From NCBI GenBank assembly GCA_002432945.1, contig DJHE01000005.1:210-13765 (forward strand): a stretch of DNA of 13,556 nucleotides, written 5' to 3'. Each line of letters begins with the position of its first letter. Position 1 is the stretch's first letter. This document shows positions 1 through 6,752 of this stretch, in pieces. A program made the translations under genes and the position numbers. The stretch comes from Synergistaceae bacterium UBA5827 (GTDB lineage Bacteria > Synergistota > Synergistia > Synergistales > 79-D21). Under the pieces are notes generated by a model. The model was not told where the DNA came from. It ran no database searches and saw only the letters and a list, made by a program, of their open reading frames with translations.

Positions 1-1254
1 GTCCTCGCAGGATCGACGACTCCTGCTGCGTCCATGATAGGTGGCCTGGTGGAGGAAATGGGAGGGAATCCCCACTCCACCCTGGTCGGAAGTTTCCGGA
101 AAAGTTCCGTTCTCCAGGCGGCCATGGTGAACGGGTATAACTGCCACATTCTCGAGATGGACGATGTCCATAAGGAATCCATAACCCATCCCGCGGCTCC
201 CGTGATCTCGGCAGCCTTCAGCCTGGCCGAGAAACTGGGATCTTCCGGCCGGGACCTGCTGACAGCCATCGTGGCGGGTTACGATGTCATGATCCGCATC
301 GGGGAGGCGGTCACGCCGTCCCATTACCGGATCTGGCATACGACGGCGACCTGCGGGGCATTCGGTTCGGCCGCTGCGGCTTCCAGCCTCCTGGGGCTGG
401 GTGAAGCCCAGGCGCTGGATGCCCTCGGAAATGCAGGCTCCCAGGCGGCCGGTCTTTGGGAGTTTGCCACGGACAAGGCGATGACAAAGTTCATGCATTG
501 CGGAAACGGGGCGAGAAACGGCCTTTTTGCCGCCCTGATGGCGAGCCGCGGATTTACCGGTGCCCAAAGGATCCTCGAGGGAGACAGGGGTTTCTTCCGT
601 GCCACCTCGAAAGAAAAGGACGAGTGGGAGCACTTCAGTGACTTGTTCGAGACGTTCCGGATCAACGATGTGAGCATAAAGCCCTACGCTGCCTGTCGCC
701 ACGCGCACGGGGCCATAAACGGCGTGCTGGAACTCAAGGCGCGCCACGGGCTTGCGCCGGAGGAAGTGGATTCGATCGTCGTGGAAACGTATTCCAACGC
801 AACCCGCATGGCGGGCAATACCGGGTACGGGAGCGAACAGGAGGCGAAATTCAGTACCGTCTACTGTGTTGCGTGTGCCGTGGTTCGAGGAAAGGTCGGT
901 CCGGCGGAATTCTCCGAAGAAGCCAGGCAGGACCCGGTTGCCAGGGAACTGGCGGCAAGGGTGAAACTGGTGGTGGCGGACGACCTGGACGCGCTCCATC
1001 CGCAAAAATGGCCATCCCGTATCAGGGTTAAGACGAAGGCGGGGCAGGAATACAATCATTACGTCGAATACCCGAAGGGAGACCCGGAGAACCCGGTTTC
1101 AGCCCCGGAACTGGAAGAAAAGTTTTTTGACCTGGCCGGGCTGGCACTGACGAGGGAGCAGTCTTCGATCCTTTGCGAGCGATGCCGGAATATCGAATCG
1201 CTCCGGGACGCGAGGGAGTTCTTCTCCGGGTTCGGGGAAGTTTCGCAGGCTTGA
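1..1254 (+). CDS. MmgE/PrpD family protein (5' end outside window)
   Basis: This is an open frame from the first base of the window to the TGA at 1252-1254, 417 visible residues. The frame is already open upstream of the first ATG (34): codons 1-11 read VLAGSTTPAAS, like the usual N-terminal part of this family, so the true start lies outside and perhaps 30-40 residues are missing. Family hallmarks seen are EMDDVHKESITHP (about visible residues 52-64), WHTTATCGAFGSAAAA, the segment KFMHCGNGARNG and KPYAACRHAHG. Known members include 2-methylcitrate dehydratase, cis-aconitate decarboxylase and iminodisuccinate epimerase, so the fold implies chemistry on a carboxylic acid (dehydration, decarboxylation or epimerisation) in the cytoplasm without naming the substrate. 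It converges on the selenoprotein gene across the 1256-1305 palindrome. Family assignment is secure; substrate is unknown. Confidence 0.9.
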   Translation, partial: VLAGSTTPAASMIGGLVEEMGGNPHSTLVGSFRKSSVLQAAMVNGYNCHILEMDDVHKESITHPAAPVISAAFSLAEKLGSSGRDLLTAIVAGYDVMIRIGEAVTPSHYRIWHTTATCGAFGSAAAASSLLGLGEAQALDALGNAGSQAAGLWEFATDKAMTKFMHCGNGARNGLFAALMASRGFTGAQRILEGDRGFFRATSKEKDEWEHFSDLFETFRINDVSIKPYAACRHAHGAINGVLELKARHGLAPEEVDSIVVETYSNATRMAGNTGYGSEQEAKFSTVYCVACAVVRGKVGPAEFSEEARQDPVARELAARVKLVVADDLDALHPQKWPSRIRVKTKAGQEYNHYVEYPKGDPENPVSAPELEEKFFDLAGLALTREQSSILCERCRNIESLRDAREFFSGFGEVSQA

Positions 1255-1255
1255 A

Positions 1256-1305
1256 GCCAAAGACGATAGGTGGGCGTGCCGGCACGCCCACCTATCGTCT
1301 TTGGC
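1256..1305. terminator. Perfect 50-bp palindrome, probable bidirectional terminator
   Basis: The left arm 1256-1280 and right arm 1281-1305 are exact reverse complements (25 bp each, no unpaired spacer; the centre reads GTGCCGGCAC). It begins 2 bases after the stop codon of the + strand gene and ends 8 bases before the stop codon of the - strand gene, which is where a shared terminator would sit. The outer part reads AAAGACG on one side and CGTCTTT on the other. There is no long T run beyond the stem (only GTTTGGGTTT on +), so strong intrinsic termination is inferred from position and stem stability rather than from a canonical U tract. A dispersed palindromic repeat is the alternative. Confidence 0.7.
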
Positions 1306-1313
1306 GTTTGGGT

Positions 1314-1958
1314 TTACGAAAACAACGCAAGGATGAGAGTCTCGATCTCGGGACGGAAAGTGTAGTCCCCTTCCTTCCAGGCGTACCTGACCCGGGAATC
1401 CTTCCCGACTGCAAACGCGGCCGTAAAGGGCAGTTCCCAAGAGGCAACCCCGTTGAATTCCCCGGCAGTTCTTCCTATCCGTCCGTAGGCGTCGACAATT
1501 GGCTCCGGGAGGCGAAAATCAAGCCCGAGTTTTTTCGCATAGGAATTACCGATATCTGACAATAACTCGAACCCGAGGTCCAAGAGGGCCTTGAGTTCCC
1601 GGTTTTTTGAAGGGAGCATCGGGGAAATGCCGACCAGTGTGCCTCCCCGCTCCCGTATTTGGGAAATCTTTTCGTTGTAAGCCTGCAACTGCAGGCGGCA
1701 AAAAGGTCACCAACTCCCTCGGAAAAAGAAAAAAGCCAGGGGGCCGGTTTCCAGCAGGTCGGCGGACGATACGTTGTTACCCGCCTGGTTTGCCAGGTTG
1801 AAAACGGGCAGCGTGTCCCCGACTTTCGGGGTCTTGCGTTTCATGATTTCTGCCGATAGGGACTCCCGAAAGCGACGAACCAGGTCTTGCTCCGCCTGCG
1901 ACGGGAAAGTGGAAGACGGTGTCCTGCGAAGGATTTCGAGATTTTTTTCCAAGTCCAT
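1314..1958 (-). CDS. Peroxiredoxin-like (AhpC/TSA) selenoprotein with in-frame TGA for selenocysteine
   Basis: Read with the TGA at 1709-1707 as selenocysteine, the gene codes 214 residues. The N-terminal part ends GPLAFFFFRGSW, the TGA is codon 84, and translation continues in the same frame as PFCRLQLQAYNEKISQIRE. Relatives with cysteine have RGxWCPYC here, so the TGA sits exactly on the first, catalytic cysteine, giving U-P-F-C. The rest matches the peroxiredoxin-like family: GTLVGISPMLP, LLSDIGNSYAKKLGL and SWELPFTAAFAV. There is no frame change, no second stop, and coding character continues on both sides; a hairpin suited to SECIS starts 10 bases after the TGA. The start ATG (1958) was chosen because GGAGGG lies 6 bases upstream; a TTG at 2003 is less likely. 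Predicted role: cytosolic thiol peroxidase or thiol-disulfide oxidoreductase in oxidative-stress defence. It is monocistronic, divergent from the sensor kinase gene. A nonsense-mutated pseudogene is the alternative but fits poorly. Confidence 0.88.
1681..1696 (-). promoter_or_regulatory. Bacterial SECIS-like hairpin after the selenocysteine TGA
   Basis: On the - strand mRNA, GCCUGC (1696-1691) pairs perfectly with GCAGGC (1686-1681) around the apical loop AGUU (1690-1687). The loop holds the GU pair (1689-1688) that SelB recognition favours in bacterial SECIS elements. Seventeen bases separate the UGA from the G of this GU, within the spacing known for bacterial SECIS. The element lies wholly inside the coding sequence, as expected in bacteria. 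The hairpin and spacing are seen directly; SelB binding is inferred. Confidence 0.8.
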
Positions 1959-1964
1959 GCCATT

Positions 1965-1970
1965 CCCTCC
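1965..1970 (-). promoter_or_regulatory. Ribosome binding site GGAGGG that fixes the selenoprotein start
   Basis: GGAGGG on the - strand with 6 bases to the ATG at 1958-1956. It makes this ATG a better start than the in-frame TTG at 2003, which has no comparable site, and so sets the protein length at 214 residues. Confidence 0.7.
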
Positions 1971-2072
1971 GGGTCGATTGGGATTTTGTTTTAGTTTAAT
2001 CAACGCTGTGTTACTGTATATTTCTTTTGAAGGTCTGGCTACAATGCAATTTTAGAGGGCGAGAGGCGCTTT

Positions 2073-3647
2073 ATGCGAAAAAGACATTTCCCGATCCAGT
2101 ATAAAATCATGCTCCTCATCGTGACCATCATCGGCTTGTCCCTCGTGGTTACGGGGCTGATTGTCGAAAGGGCGGTCGTGCCCCGCTTCGAGAAGCAGAT
2201 TGCCCTTCACGCGAGGGACCTGGCCTTCACTGTCGCCGAAATCCCGGAGGTCAAGAAGTACGTCGACTGGCCGGAGGCGGAGCATCTCCTGGAAACCATT
2301 CTTGAGGAGAGCGCCATGAATTCCAGCGCGAAATTCATCCTTGCGATCGGCGGTGAAAACGCGGAACCTGTCCTTGCCGGCGATCCCTATTCCAACTTGC
2401 CCGAGGTGACGACCCTTGGCCCGACGGTGCGGGCTTACGTTCCAGTCAGCCGGGACGGGAAAAAAGTCGGCGCCGTAGCCGTCTATTTTTGGACGAACGA
2501 TATCAACCTGCTGATCTGGAACCTGAGGAAAAAAATCATCATGGCGATTATCTTTGCCATGGTGCTGGGCATATTCTTTGCGCATTTGCTTTCGAAAAAC
2601 ATCAAAAGAACGATGCTCGGGATGGAGCCTCACGAACTGGCCGCGCTCCTCACCGAGCGCGAAATACTGCTCGAGTCCGTGAAAGAGGGAATCCTTGCCG
2701 TCGATAAAAATGGCTTGATCCTGTTTGTCAATACGAACGCCAGGTCGATGATGAACTTGCCCCCCATGGAATCCCTGATCGGAGAGCCGCTTGAAAACTA
2801 CATCCCCAATTCCAGGCTGAAAGAAGTCATCCAGTCCGGGGAAGCGGAGACGGACCAGGAGCAGGATGTGGGGAAAGGACGGATCATTACGAACCGCATC
2901 CCCCTGAAAGTTCAAGGAAAAATCTACGGGGCGATTGCCAGTTTCAGGAATATCGACGAGATGCAGGTCCTGGCCGAGGAGCTGACCGGGGCCCAGAAAC
3001 TGGCGGAACTCCTGAGGGTCCAGAACGAGATCCTGCGTGTCCAGAAACATGAATTCCTGAACAAGATCCATGCCATTTCCGGTCTTTTGCAGCTGGGGGA
3101 GAGCCAGTCGGCCCTGAGCCTGATCAGGAACGAATCGATCATCCAGCAGGAAACGATCGAATACATCACGACCCGGGTCAGGCAGCCCGCTGTTGCAGGC
3201 CTAATCCTGGGCAAAATCGGCAGGTGCCGGGAACTGGAAGTCGATTTCGTCTTCGACGGAAAAAGCCACCTTGGCCCGGATGCAGCCACGGACCCGGAAT
3301 CCATGATCATTTGCATCGGGAACCTGATCGAGAACTCGATCGAGGCGGTGCTTTCCCCCAAGGCAAAGAAAAAGGTCATCACTCTCTACATATCCGACCT
3401 TTCCGGGGTCTTGGAAATCCGGGTCAGGGACACAGGGACGGGCATCGAGAAAAATAACCAGCAGAAGATATTTGAAAAGGGGTTCAGTTCCAAAAAGGGA
3501 GGAAAGAGGGGATATGGCCTTTTCCTCGTAAAGTCGATCGTCGAATCTTTCGGCGGTACGATTCGTGTCCTTTCAAAATACGGCAATGGAACATGCATTA
3601 CGATAAAGATACCCGGAGGGCAAGAGCATGGTGAGCCAACCGATTAA
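2073..3647 (+). CDS. CitA/DcuS-type membrane sensor histidine kinase with shortened sensor domain
   Basis: This 524-residue kinase has TM1 at about residues 10-32, an extracytoplasmic domain at about 33-150, TM2 at about 154-173, a cytoplasmic PAS domain at about 195-295 (ESVKEGILAVDKNGLILFVN) and a C-terminal kinase. The phospho-acceptor is His326 in QKHEFLNKIHAISGLL, the H-box typical of the citrate/C4-dicarboxylate sensor family. The N box is GNLIENSIEAV (Asn421), G1 is DTGTGIE (453-459), and the F/G2 region is FEKGFSS...GYGLFLVKSIVESFGG. The sensor domain is shorter than in DcuS/CitA and I cannot find the usual R-x-x-H ligand motif, although an arginine (about 120) in GPTVRAYVPV fits one conserved position. 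The signal may thus be a related carboxylate or something else. The start has GAGAGG 6 bases upstream. It overlaps the response regulator gene by 20 bases, so the two are translationally coupled. Confidence 0.93.
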   Translation: MRKRHFPIQYKIMLLIVTIIGLSLVVTGLIVERAVVPRFEKQIALHARDLAFTVAEIPEVKKYVDWPEAEHLLETILEESAMNSSAKFILAIGGENAEPVLAGDPYSNLPEVTTLGPTVRAYVPVSRDGKKVGAVAVYFWTNDINLLIWNLRKKIIMAIIFAMVLGIFFAHLLSKNIKRTMLGMEPHELAALLTEREILLESVKEGILAVDKNGLILFVNTNARSMMNLPPMESLIGEPLENYIPNSRLKEVIQSGEAETDQEQDVGKGRIITNRIPLKVQGKIYGAIASFRNIDEMQVLAEELTGAQKLAELLRVQNEILRVQKHEFLNKIHAISGLLQLGESQSALSLIRNESIIQQETIEYITTRVRQPAVAGLILGKIGRCRELEVDFVFDGKSHLGPDAATDPESMIICIGNLIENSIEAVLSPKAKKKVITLYISDLSGVLEIRVRDTGTGIEKNNQQKIFEKGFSSKKGGKRGYGLFLVKSIVESFGGTIRVLSKYGNGTCITIKIPGGQEHGEPTD

Positions 3648-4323
3648 AACCCTGATCATGGAAGATGATCCCACGGTTGCGGAGCTCCACAGGCGTTTCC
3701 TCCTCGCAATCGACGGTTTCTCCCTTGTCGGGAAGGCAAAAAACGGCAAGGAAGCCCTTTCATACCTTGACTGCTGCCAGGTCGACCTGATCCTGGCCGA
3801 TATTTACATGCCGGATTGTGACGGGATGGAGTTCCTTCGCCTGTTGAGGGAAAGAAGAGAAAAGGTCGATGTGATCATGCTGACGGCCGCGCAGGAAGGG
3901 GAAAAAATCGAAGAGGCCATGCGGCTCGGTGTTTTCGATTACATCCTGAAGCCGTTCGACTTTTCGAGATTTAAAAAAACGCTGCTTTCCTTCCAGCGCC
4001 ACCTTGAAGAAATAGAGAGCAAGCAGAATGTGCGAAGCCAGGAAGATATCGACCGGGTCTTCTCGAGCAGGGCAATAGCTGAACGGAGCAATTCCAGCAA
4101 CCTGCCCAAGGGCATCCAGGCGAACACGGTCGAAAAGATTCTCTCGGTCTTCAAAGAGGACAACAGGAGATATTCATCCTCGGAGCTCGCACAAATGTGC
4201 GGGTTATCGAGGGTTACCGTCCAGCTTTACTGCAAGTACCTTGTCCAAAGCGCCCTTCTCGTGGAGGAAACTTGCTACCAGCAGGCAGGCCGGCCAGTAA
4301 AGAAGTATTTCAGGATTTTTTAG
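3628..4323 (+). CDS. CitB/DcuR-type response regulator
   Basis: This is a 231-residue protein. The receiver domain (about 7-125) has the acidic pair Asp13/Asp14, phospho-acceptor Asp58 (LILADIYMPDCDGMEF), Thr86 (VIMLTAA) and Lys108 (YILKPFDF). A linker leads to a C-terminal helix-turn-helix at about 184-206 (SSELAQMCGLSRVTVQLYCKYL), the arrangement seen in DcuR and CitB, with a winged end GRPVKKYFRIF. It is the cognate partner of the kinase it overlaps, and the flavoprotein gene begins 19 bases after its stop, so that gene is the obvious regulatory target. GGAGGG at 3616-3621 serves as ribosome binding site. Confidence 0.93.
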   Translation: MVSQPIKTLIMEDDPTVAELHRRFLLAIDGFSLVGKAKNGKEALSYLDCCQVDLILADIYMPDCDGMEFLRLLRERREKVDVIMLTAAQEGEKIEEAMRLGVFDYILKPFDFSRFKKTLLSFQRHLEEIESKQNVRSQEDIDRVFSSRAIAERSNSSNLPKGIQANTVEKILSVFKEDNRRYSSSELAQMCGLSRVTVQLYCKYLVQSALLVEETCYQQAGRPVKKYFRIF

Positions 4324-4342
4324 CAGGTAAAAAGGAGGAACC

Positions 4343-5821
4343 ATGACAAAAAGAATCGTCGTCATCGGAACCGGAGGTGCCGGCCTCGTGGCTGCAATAG
4401 CAGCCAGGCAGGCGGGGGCCGAGGTTGTTCTCCTGTCTAAAACCAGGCGCGGGCTGGGGACCTGCACGGCTTATGCCGCCGGCAAGTTCACCCTTGCATG
4501 TGGAGGGCTCTCACCCGAAGAGCATTACGGGAAAACCCTGGAAATCGGGCACGGGATAAACGATCCGCTGCTTTTGAAGGTTTTGACCGAAGAGGCGGAA
4601 CGGGCCATGTTGACTATCGCCGGATGGGGTGTCCAGGTGAAGCTGGGCAGGGGAACCGCCACGGTTCGATCGACAGCCCCGAATGAACTTATGGGTGGTG
4701 CCGGCTTTATTGGGGAACTCGTTTCGATCGCTGAAAAGGCCGGGGTTGAATTCGTGGATTGGACCGTCGCAACAAGGTTGATTGTCAAGGGAAATCGAGT
4801 ATGCGGTGTCGATTTCCAGGACTGGCGCACGGGAAAAACTACCCGCATGGGTGCCGGTTCAGTCATCCTTGCCACGGGCGGCGGCGGCCAGGTTTACAGC
4901 CAGACGGACAACCCGGCCAGGATAACGGGCGACGGCTATGCGCTGGCTTTAAACGCGGGTGCGAGCTTGCGGGATATGGAGTTCGTCCAGTTTTACCCTA
5001 TCGGGTGGGCCGAGCCCGGTTTCCCGAGATGGATGGCGGACGTTGCACTGGTCGACTACCTCAGGATAACGGATTCCGACGGCAAGGAGTTCCTGAAAGA
5101 GGCCCTGGACGATTGGGGATTCAAAAACGGGCGCGAAGGCAACCTCTACGCACGTGACCGATGTGCGCAGATCGTGGCGGAAAAAGACAGGACCGGCGGC
5201 GCGTACGCACACCTTGAGGATTTGACCGAAGACCAGTGGAAAGATCCCCACCTGCAGTTCTGCCTGACACTGGATCCAGGCTTTTTCAGGGATTACAGGC
5301 GCCCGATGCGCATCTCCCCCCTGGAGCATTATTTTTGCGGGGGTGTCGTCATCGATAGCTTCGGGCGTACCTCCGTTGACGGGCTTTACGCGTGCGGAGA
5401 AGTCACAGGTGGCGTTGACGGCGCAAACCGGGTCGGGGGTAATGCGCTCACCAACATCGTCACTTTCGGGCTGAGGGCGGGAATGGCTGCCGGCGAAGAG
5501 AGCGAGGATGCCGGCTGCCAGGGTGATGGCGGCGCATTCGACGGGTTGCTTGCCGTCTCGACCAGTGCCGAAAAACCCGGGAACCTCCGGCGCGAGCTCC
5601 AGGAAAAAGCCTGGACCGCGCTGGGCCCGATTCGGCAAAAAAACGAAATGGAAGGGTTCCTTGGATACCTGTCGGACTTCAAGAGCAGGAAAACCAGGAT
5701 CGAGTCTCCAACGGATCGCCTGCACGCGCTCGAGATGGAAGGGCTGTTCATGACGGCAAAAGCAGTTGCCGAGGCTGCCCTGAAGAGGGAGAAAAGCCTC
5801 GGGACACATTTCCGGATCTAG
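4343..5821 (+). CDS. FAD-dependent oxidoreductase, fumarate reductase/succinate dehydrogenase flavoprotein family, standalone
   Basis: This 492-residue flavoprotein has an N-terminal Rossmann motif VVIGTGGAGLVAAIAA (6-21), then ILATGGGGQVYSQT (175-188), TGDGYALALNAGASLRDMEFVQF (195-217) and the C-terminal FAD signature GLYACGEVTGGVDGANRVGGNAL (347-369). Active-site candidates are His329 (EHYFCGG), Arg363 (GANR) and the arginines at 271/273 (YARDRC). Two family positions differ: the QxHP histidine is Tyr218 (QFYPIG), and the histidine in GGVHGANR is Asp359. The covalent-FAD histidine of quinone-linked enzymes is absent (TCTAYAAGK region). No iron-sulfur or membrane-anchor subunit is adjacent, and there is no signal peptide or heme motif, so it is probably a soluble reductase or dehydrogenase of an unsaturated acid, with an unknown electron partner. 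It is the third gene of the kinase-regulator operon, with AGGAGG just before its ATG. L-aspartate oxidase is less likely without nad neighbours. Confidence 0.88.
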   Translation: MTKRIVVIGTGGAGLVAAIAARQAGAEVVLLSKTRRGLGTCTAYAAGKFTLACGGLSPEEHYGKTLEIGHGINDPLLLKVLTEEAERAMLTIAGWGVQVKLGRGTATVRSTAPNELMGGAGFIGELVSIAEKAGVEFVDWTVATRLIVKGNRVCGVDFQDWRTGKTTRMGAGSVILATGGGGQVYSQTDNPARITGDGYALALNAGASLRDMEFVQFYPIGWAEPGFPRWMADVALVDYLRITDSDGKEFLKEALDDWGFKNGREGNLYARDRCAQIVAEKDRTGGAYAHLEDLTEDQWKDPHLQFCLTLDPGFFRDYRRPMRISPLEHYFCGGVVIDSFGRTSVDGLYACGEVTGGVDGANRVGGNALTNIVTFGLRAGMAAGEESEDAGCQGDGGAFDGLLAVSTSAEKPGNLRRELQEKAWTALGPIRQKNEMEGFLGYLSDFKSRKTRIESPTDRLHALEMEGLFMTAKAVAEAALKREKSLGTHFRI

Positions 5822-5860
5822 CCAAAACCAATTTTCAGAAGGGTTTGCCGTCCCAAGGAC

Positions 5861-5887
5861 TTGTTTTTTCCGGATTAGTGGTATATT
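5861..5887 (+). promoter_or_regulatory. Possible promoter of the first gntR gene
   Basis: TTGTTT (5861-5866) and TATATT (5882-5887) are separated by 15 bases, shorter than ideal. An inverted pair GGTA (5880-5883)/TACC (5891-5894) flanks the -10 box and could be an autoregulatory site, although its 7-base spacing does not match the operator seen at 6654 and 8217. This is weak evidence, given as the best candidate in the 125-base gap 5822-5946. Confidence 0.3.
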
Positions 5888-5946
5888 TCTTACCGTTGGC
5901 TGATAGAGATAATAAATTCCTAGGCATGGAAGAGAGGCACCTTTTA

Positions 5947-6633
5947 ATGTTTGTTAAGACCAAGAAGACGAGATTGTTTGAAGATATTGTCAATCAAATT
6001 AAATCACTGATCCTGGATAATACCCTGGCCCCGGGAGACCAGCTGCCTTCGGAAACTGAGCTTGCGGCTCAGTTCGGGGTCAGTCGCGTAACGATACGGG
6101 AGGCTATACGAATTCTTGAGATTTCGGGAATGCTGGAGACCTATCGTGGAAAAGGGACGATTGTTACTGCGGTAACGTCGAAGGCTGCGAAAAAGCGCTT
6201 TTCTCTTTTTTCGCTTTGCCTGGCAAAAGATCTATCGAATTTGCTGGAAGTCCGTGAAATCATTGAACCCGAAGTTGCAGCGCATGCTGCTACGGATGCG
6301 ACCAAACAAGAGATCGGTCGTATGGAAGCTGCCCTTTCAAAAATGATTCGCGATATCGACCAGGGAGGCCCGGGTGTTGAGGGGGCCTTGAAATTCCACC
6401 ATGAAATTATCAAATCCATAAATAACGACATACTTTCGAACCTCATGGATTCAATCATGACGATGATTGAACGAAGCACCCACATTACGCTGAACCTTCC
6501 AGATCGCCCGAGGATATCCTACCAGGAGCATTTGGAAATTCTGGATGCCATCCGGGAACATGACGAGGAAAAGGCTCGATGTGCGATGCGTGCACACCTG
6601 CATGCCGTTAGGGATGAACTGGAGAAGGGGTAG
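5947..6633 (+). CDS. GntR-family transcriptional regulator, FadR (FCD) subfamily
   Basis: Read from ATG 5947 the protein has 228 residues. The N-terminal winged helix (about 8-75) contains LAPGDQLPSETELAAQFGVSRVTIREAIRIL in register with the family, and the C-terminal all-helical FCD ligand domain follows (about 95-222). The FCD metal/ligand histidines appear as His151 (KFHHE), His195 (YQEHLEI) and His217 (MRAHLHAV). The frame is open back to a TTG at 5845, but ATG 5947 is preferred because AGAGAGG lies 9 bases upstream and because the protein then begins MFVKTKKTRLFEDIV, aligned with MSLFVKAKGKKLYEEV in the second regulator at 12852. The regulator probably represses the lyase and symporter promoters, where a shared palindrome of the FadR type is found. 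Its ligand is probably a carboxylic acid of the pathway. Confidence 0.92.
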   Translation: MFVKTKKTRLFEDIVNQIKSLILDNTLAPGDQLPSETELAAQFGVSRVTIREAIRILEISGMLETYRGKGTIVTAVTSKAAKKRFSLFSLCLAKDLSNLLEVREIIEPEVAAHAATDATKQEIGRMEAALSKMIRDIDQGGPGVEGALKFHHEIIKSINNDILSNLMDSIMTMIERSTHITLNLPDRPRISYQEHLEILDAIREHDEEKARCAMRAHLHAVRDELEKG

Positions 6634-6653
6634 GCAATTTTTTTTCGGCATAA

Positions 6654-6666
6654 CTTGTATGACAAG
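6654..6666 (+). promoter_or_regulatory. Predicted GntR operator over the -35 of the lyase promoter
   Basis: CTTGTATGACAAG is a palindrome with 5-base arms and a 3-base centre. It fits the FadR-subfamily operator pattern T.GT...AC.A. The inner 11 bases TTGTATGACAA recur as the exact reverse complement at 8218-8228. It starts 20 bases after the end of the gntR gene and overlaps the likely -35 box, so binding would repress. Confidence 0.7.
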
Positions 6667-6688
6667 CAGTCAGGATATGTGTTAGAAT
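6659..6688 (+). promoter_or_regulatory. Likely sigma-70-type promoter of the lyase gene
   Basis: ATGACA (6659-6664, five of six to TTGACA), an 18-base spacer, then TAGAAT (6683-6688, five of six to TATAAT). It lies 64 bases upstream of the lyase start and its -35 is covered by the operator palindrome. Confidence 0.6.
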
Positions 6689-6752
6689 GTTTTTTGTTTA
6701 TTCGATCCAAAGAAGTGAAAAATAGGACAGATTCGGGAAGGAAGGTGAGAGG

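Noticed and set aside
1173..1559. + strand frame running from the MmgE/PrpD gene through the palindrome
   Set aside because: It covers the end of one real gene, a terminator-like palindrome and the antisense of the selenoprotein gene; no ribosome binding site or domain supports it.
1314..2003. Selenoprotein gene as a frameshifted or nonsense pseudogene
   Set aside because: Both halves are in the same frame, the TGA is precisely at the catalytic cysteine position, the flanking residues are intact, and a SECIS-like hairpin follows.
2052..3071. Long open frame on the - strand (339 codons) opposite the sensor kinase
   Set aside because: The + strand encodes an unmistakable histidine kinase with all its boxes; the reverse frame has no recognisable domain and is a by-product of codon bias.
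4949..5809. 286-codon - strand frame opposite the flavoprotein gene
   Set aside because: It lies entirely within a gene with clear FAD signatures on + and its translation resembles no known family.
6630..6650. T run after the first gntR gene as an intrinsic terminator
   Set aside because: Eight T (6638-6645) are present but no stable stem lies just upstream.
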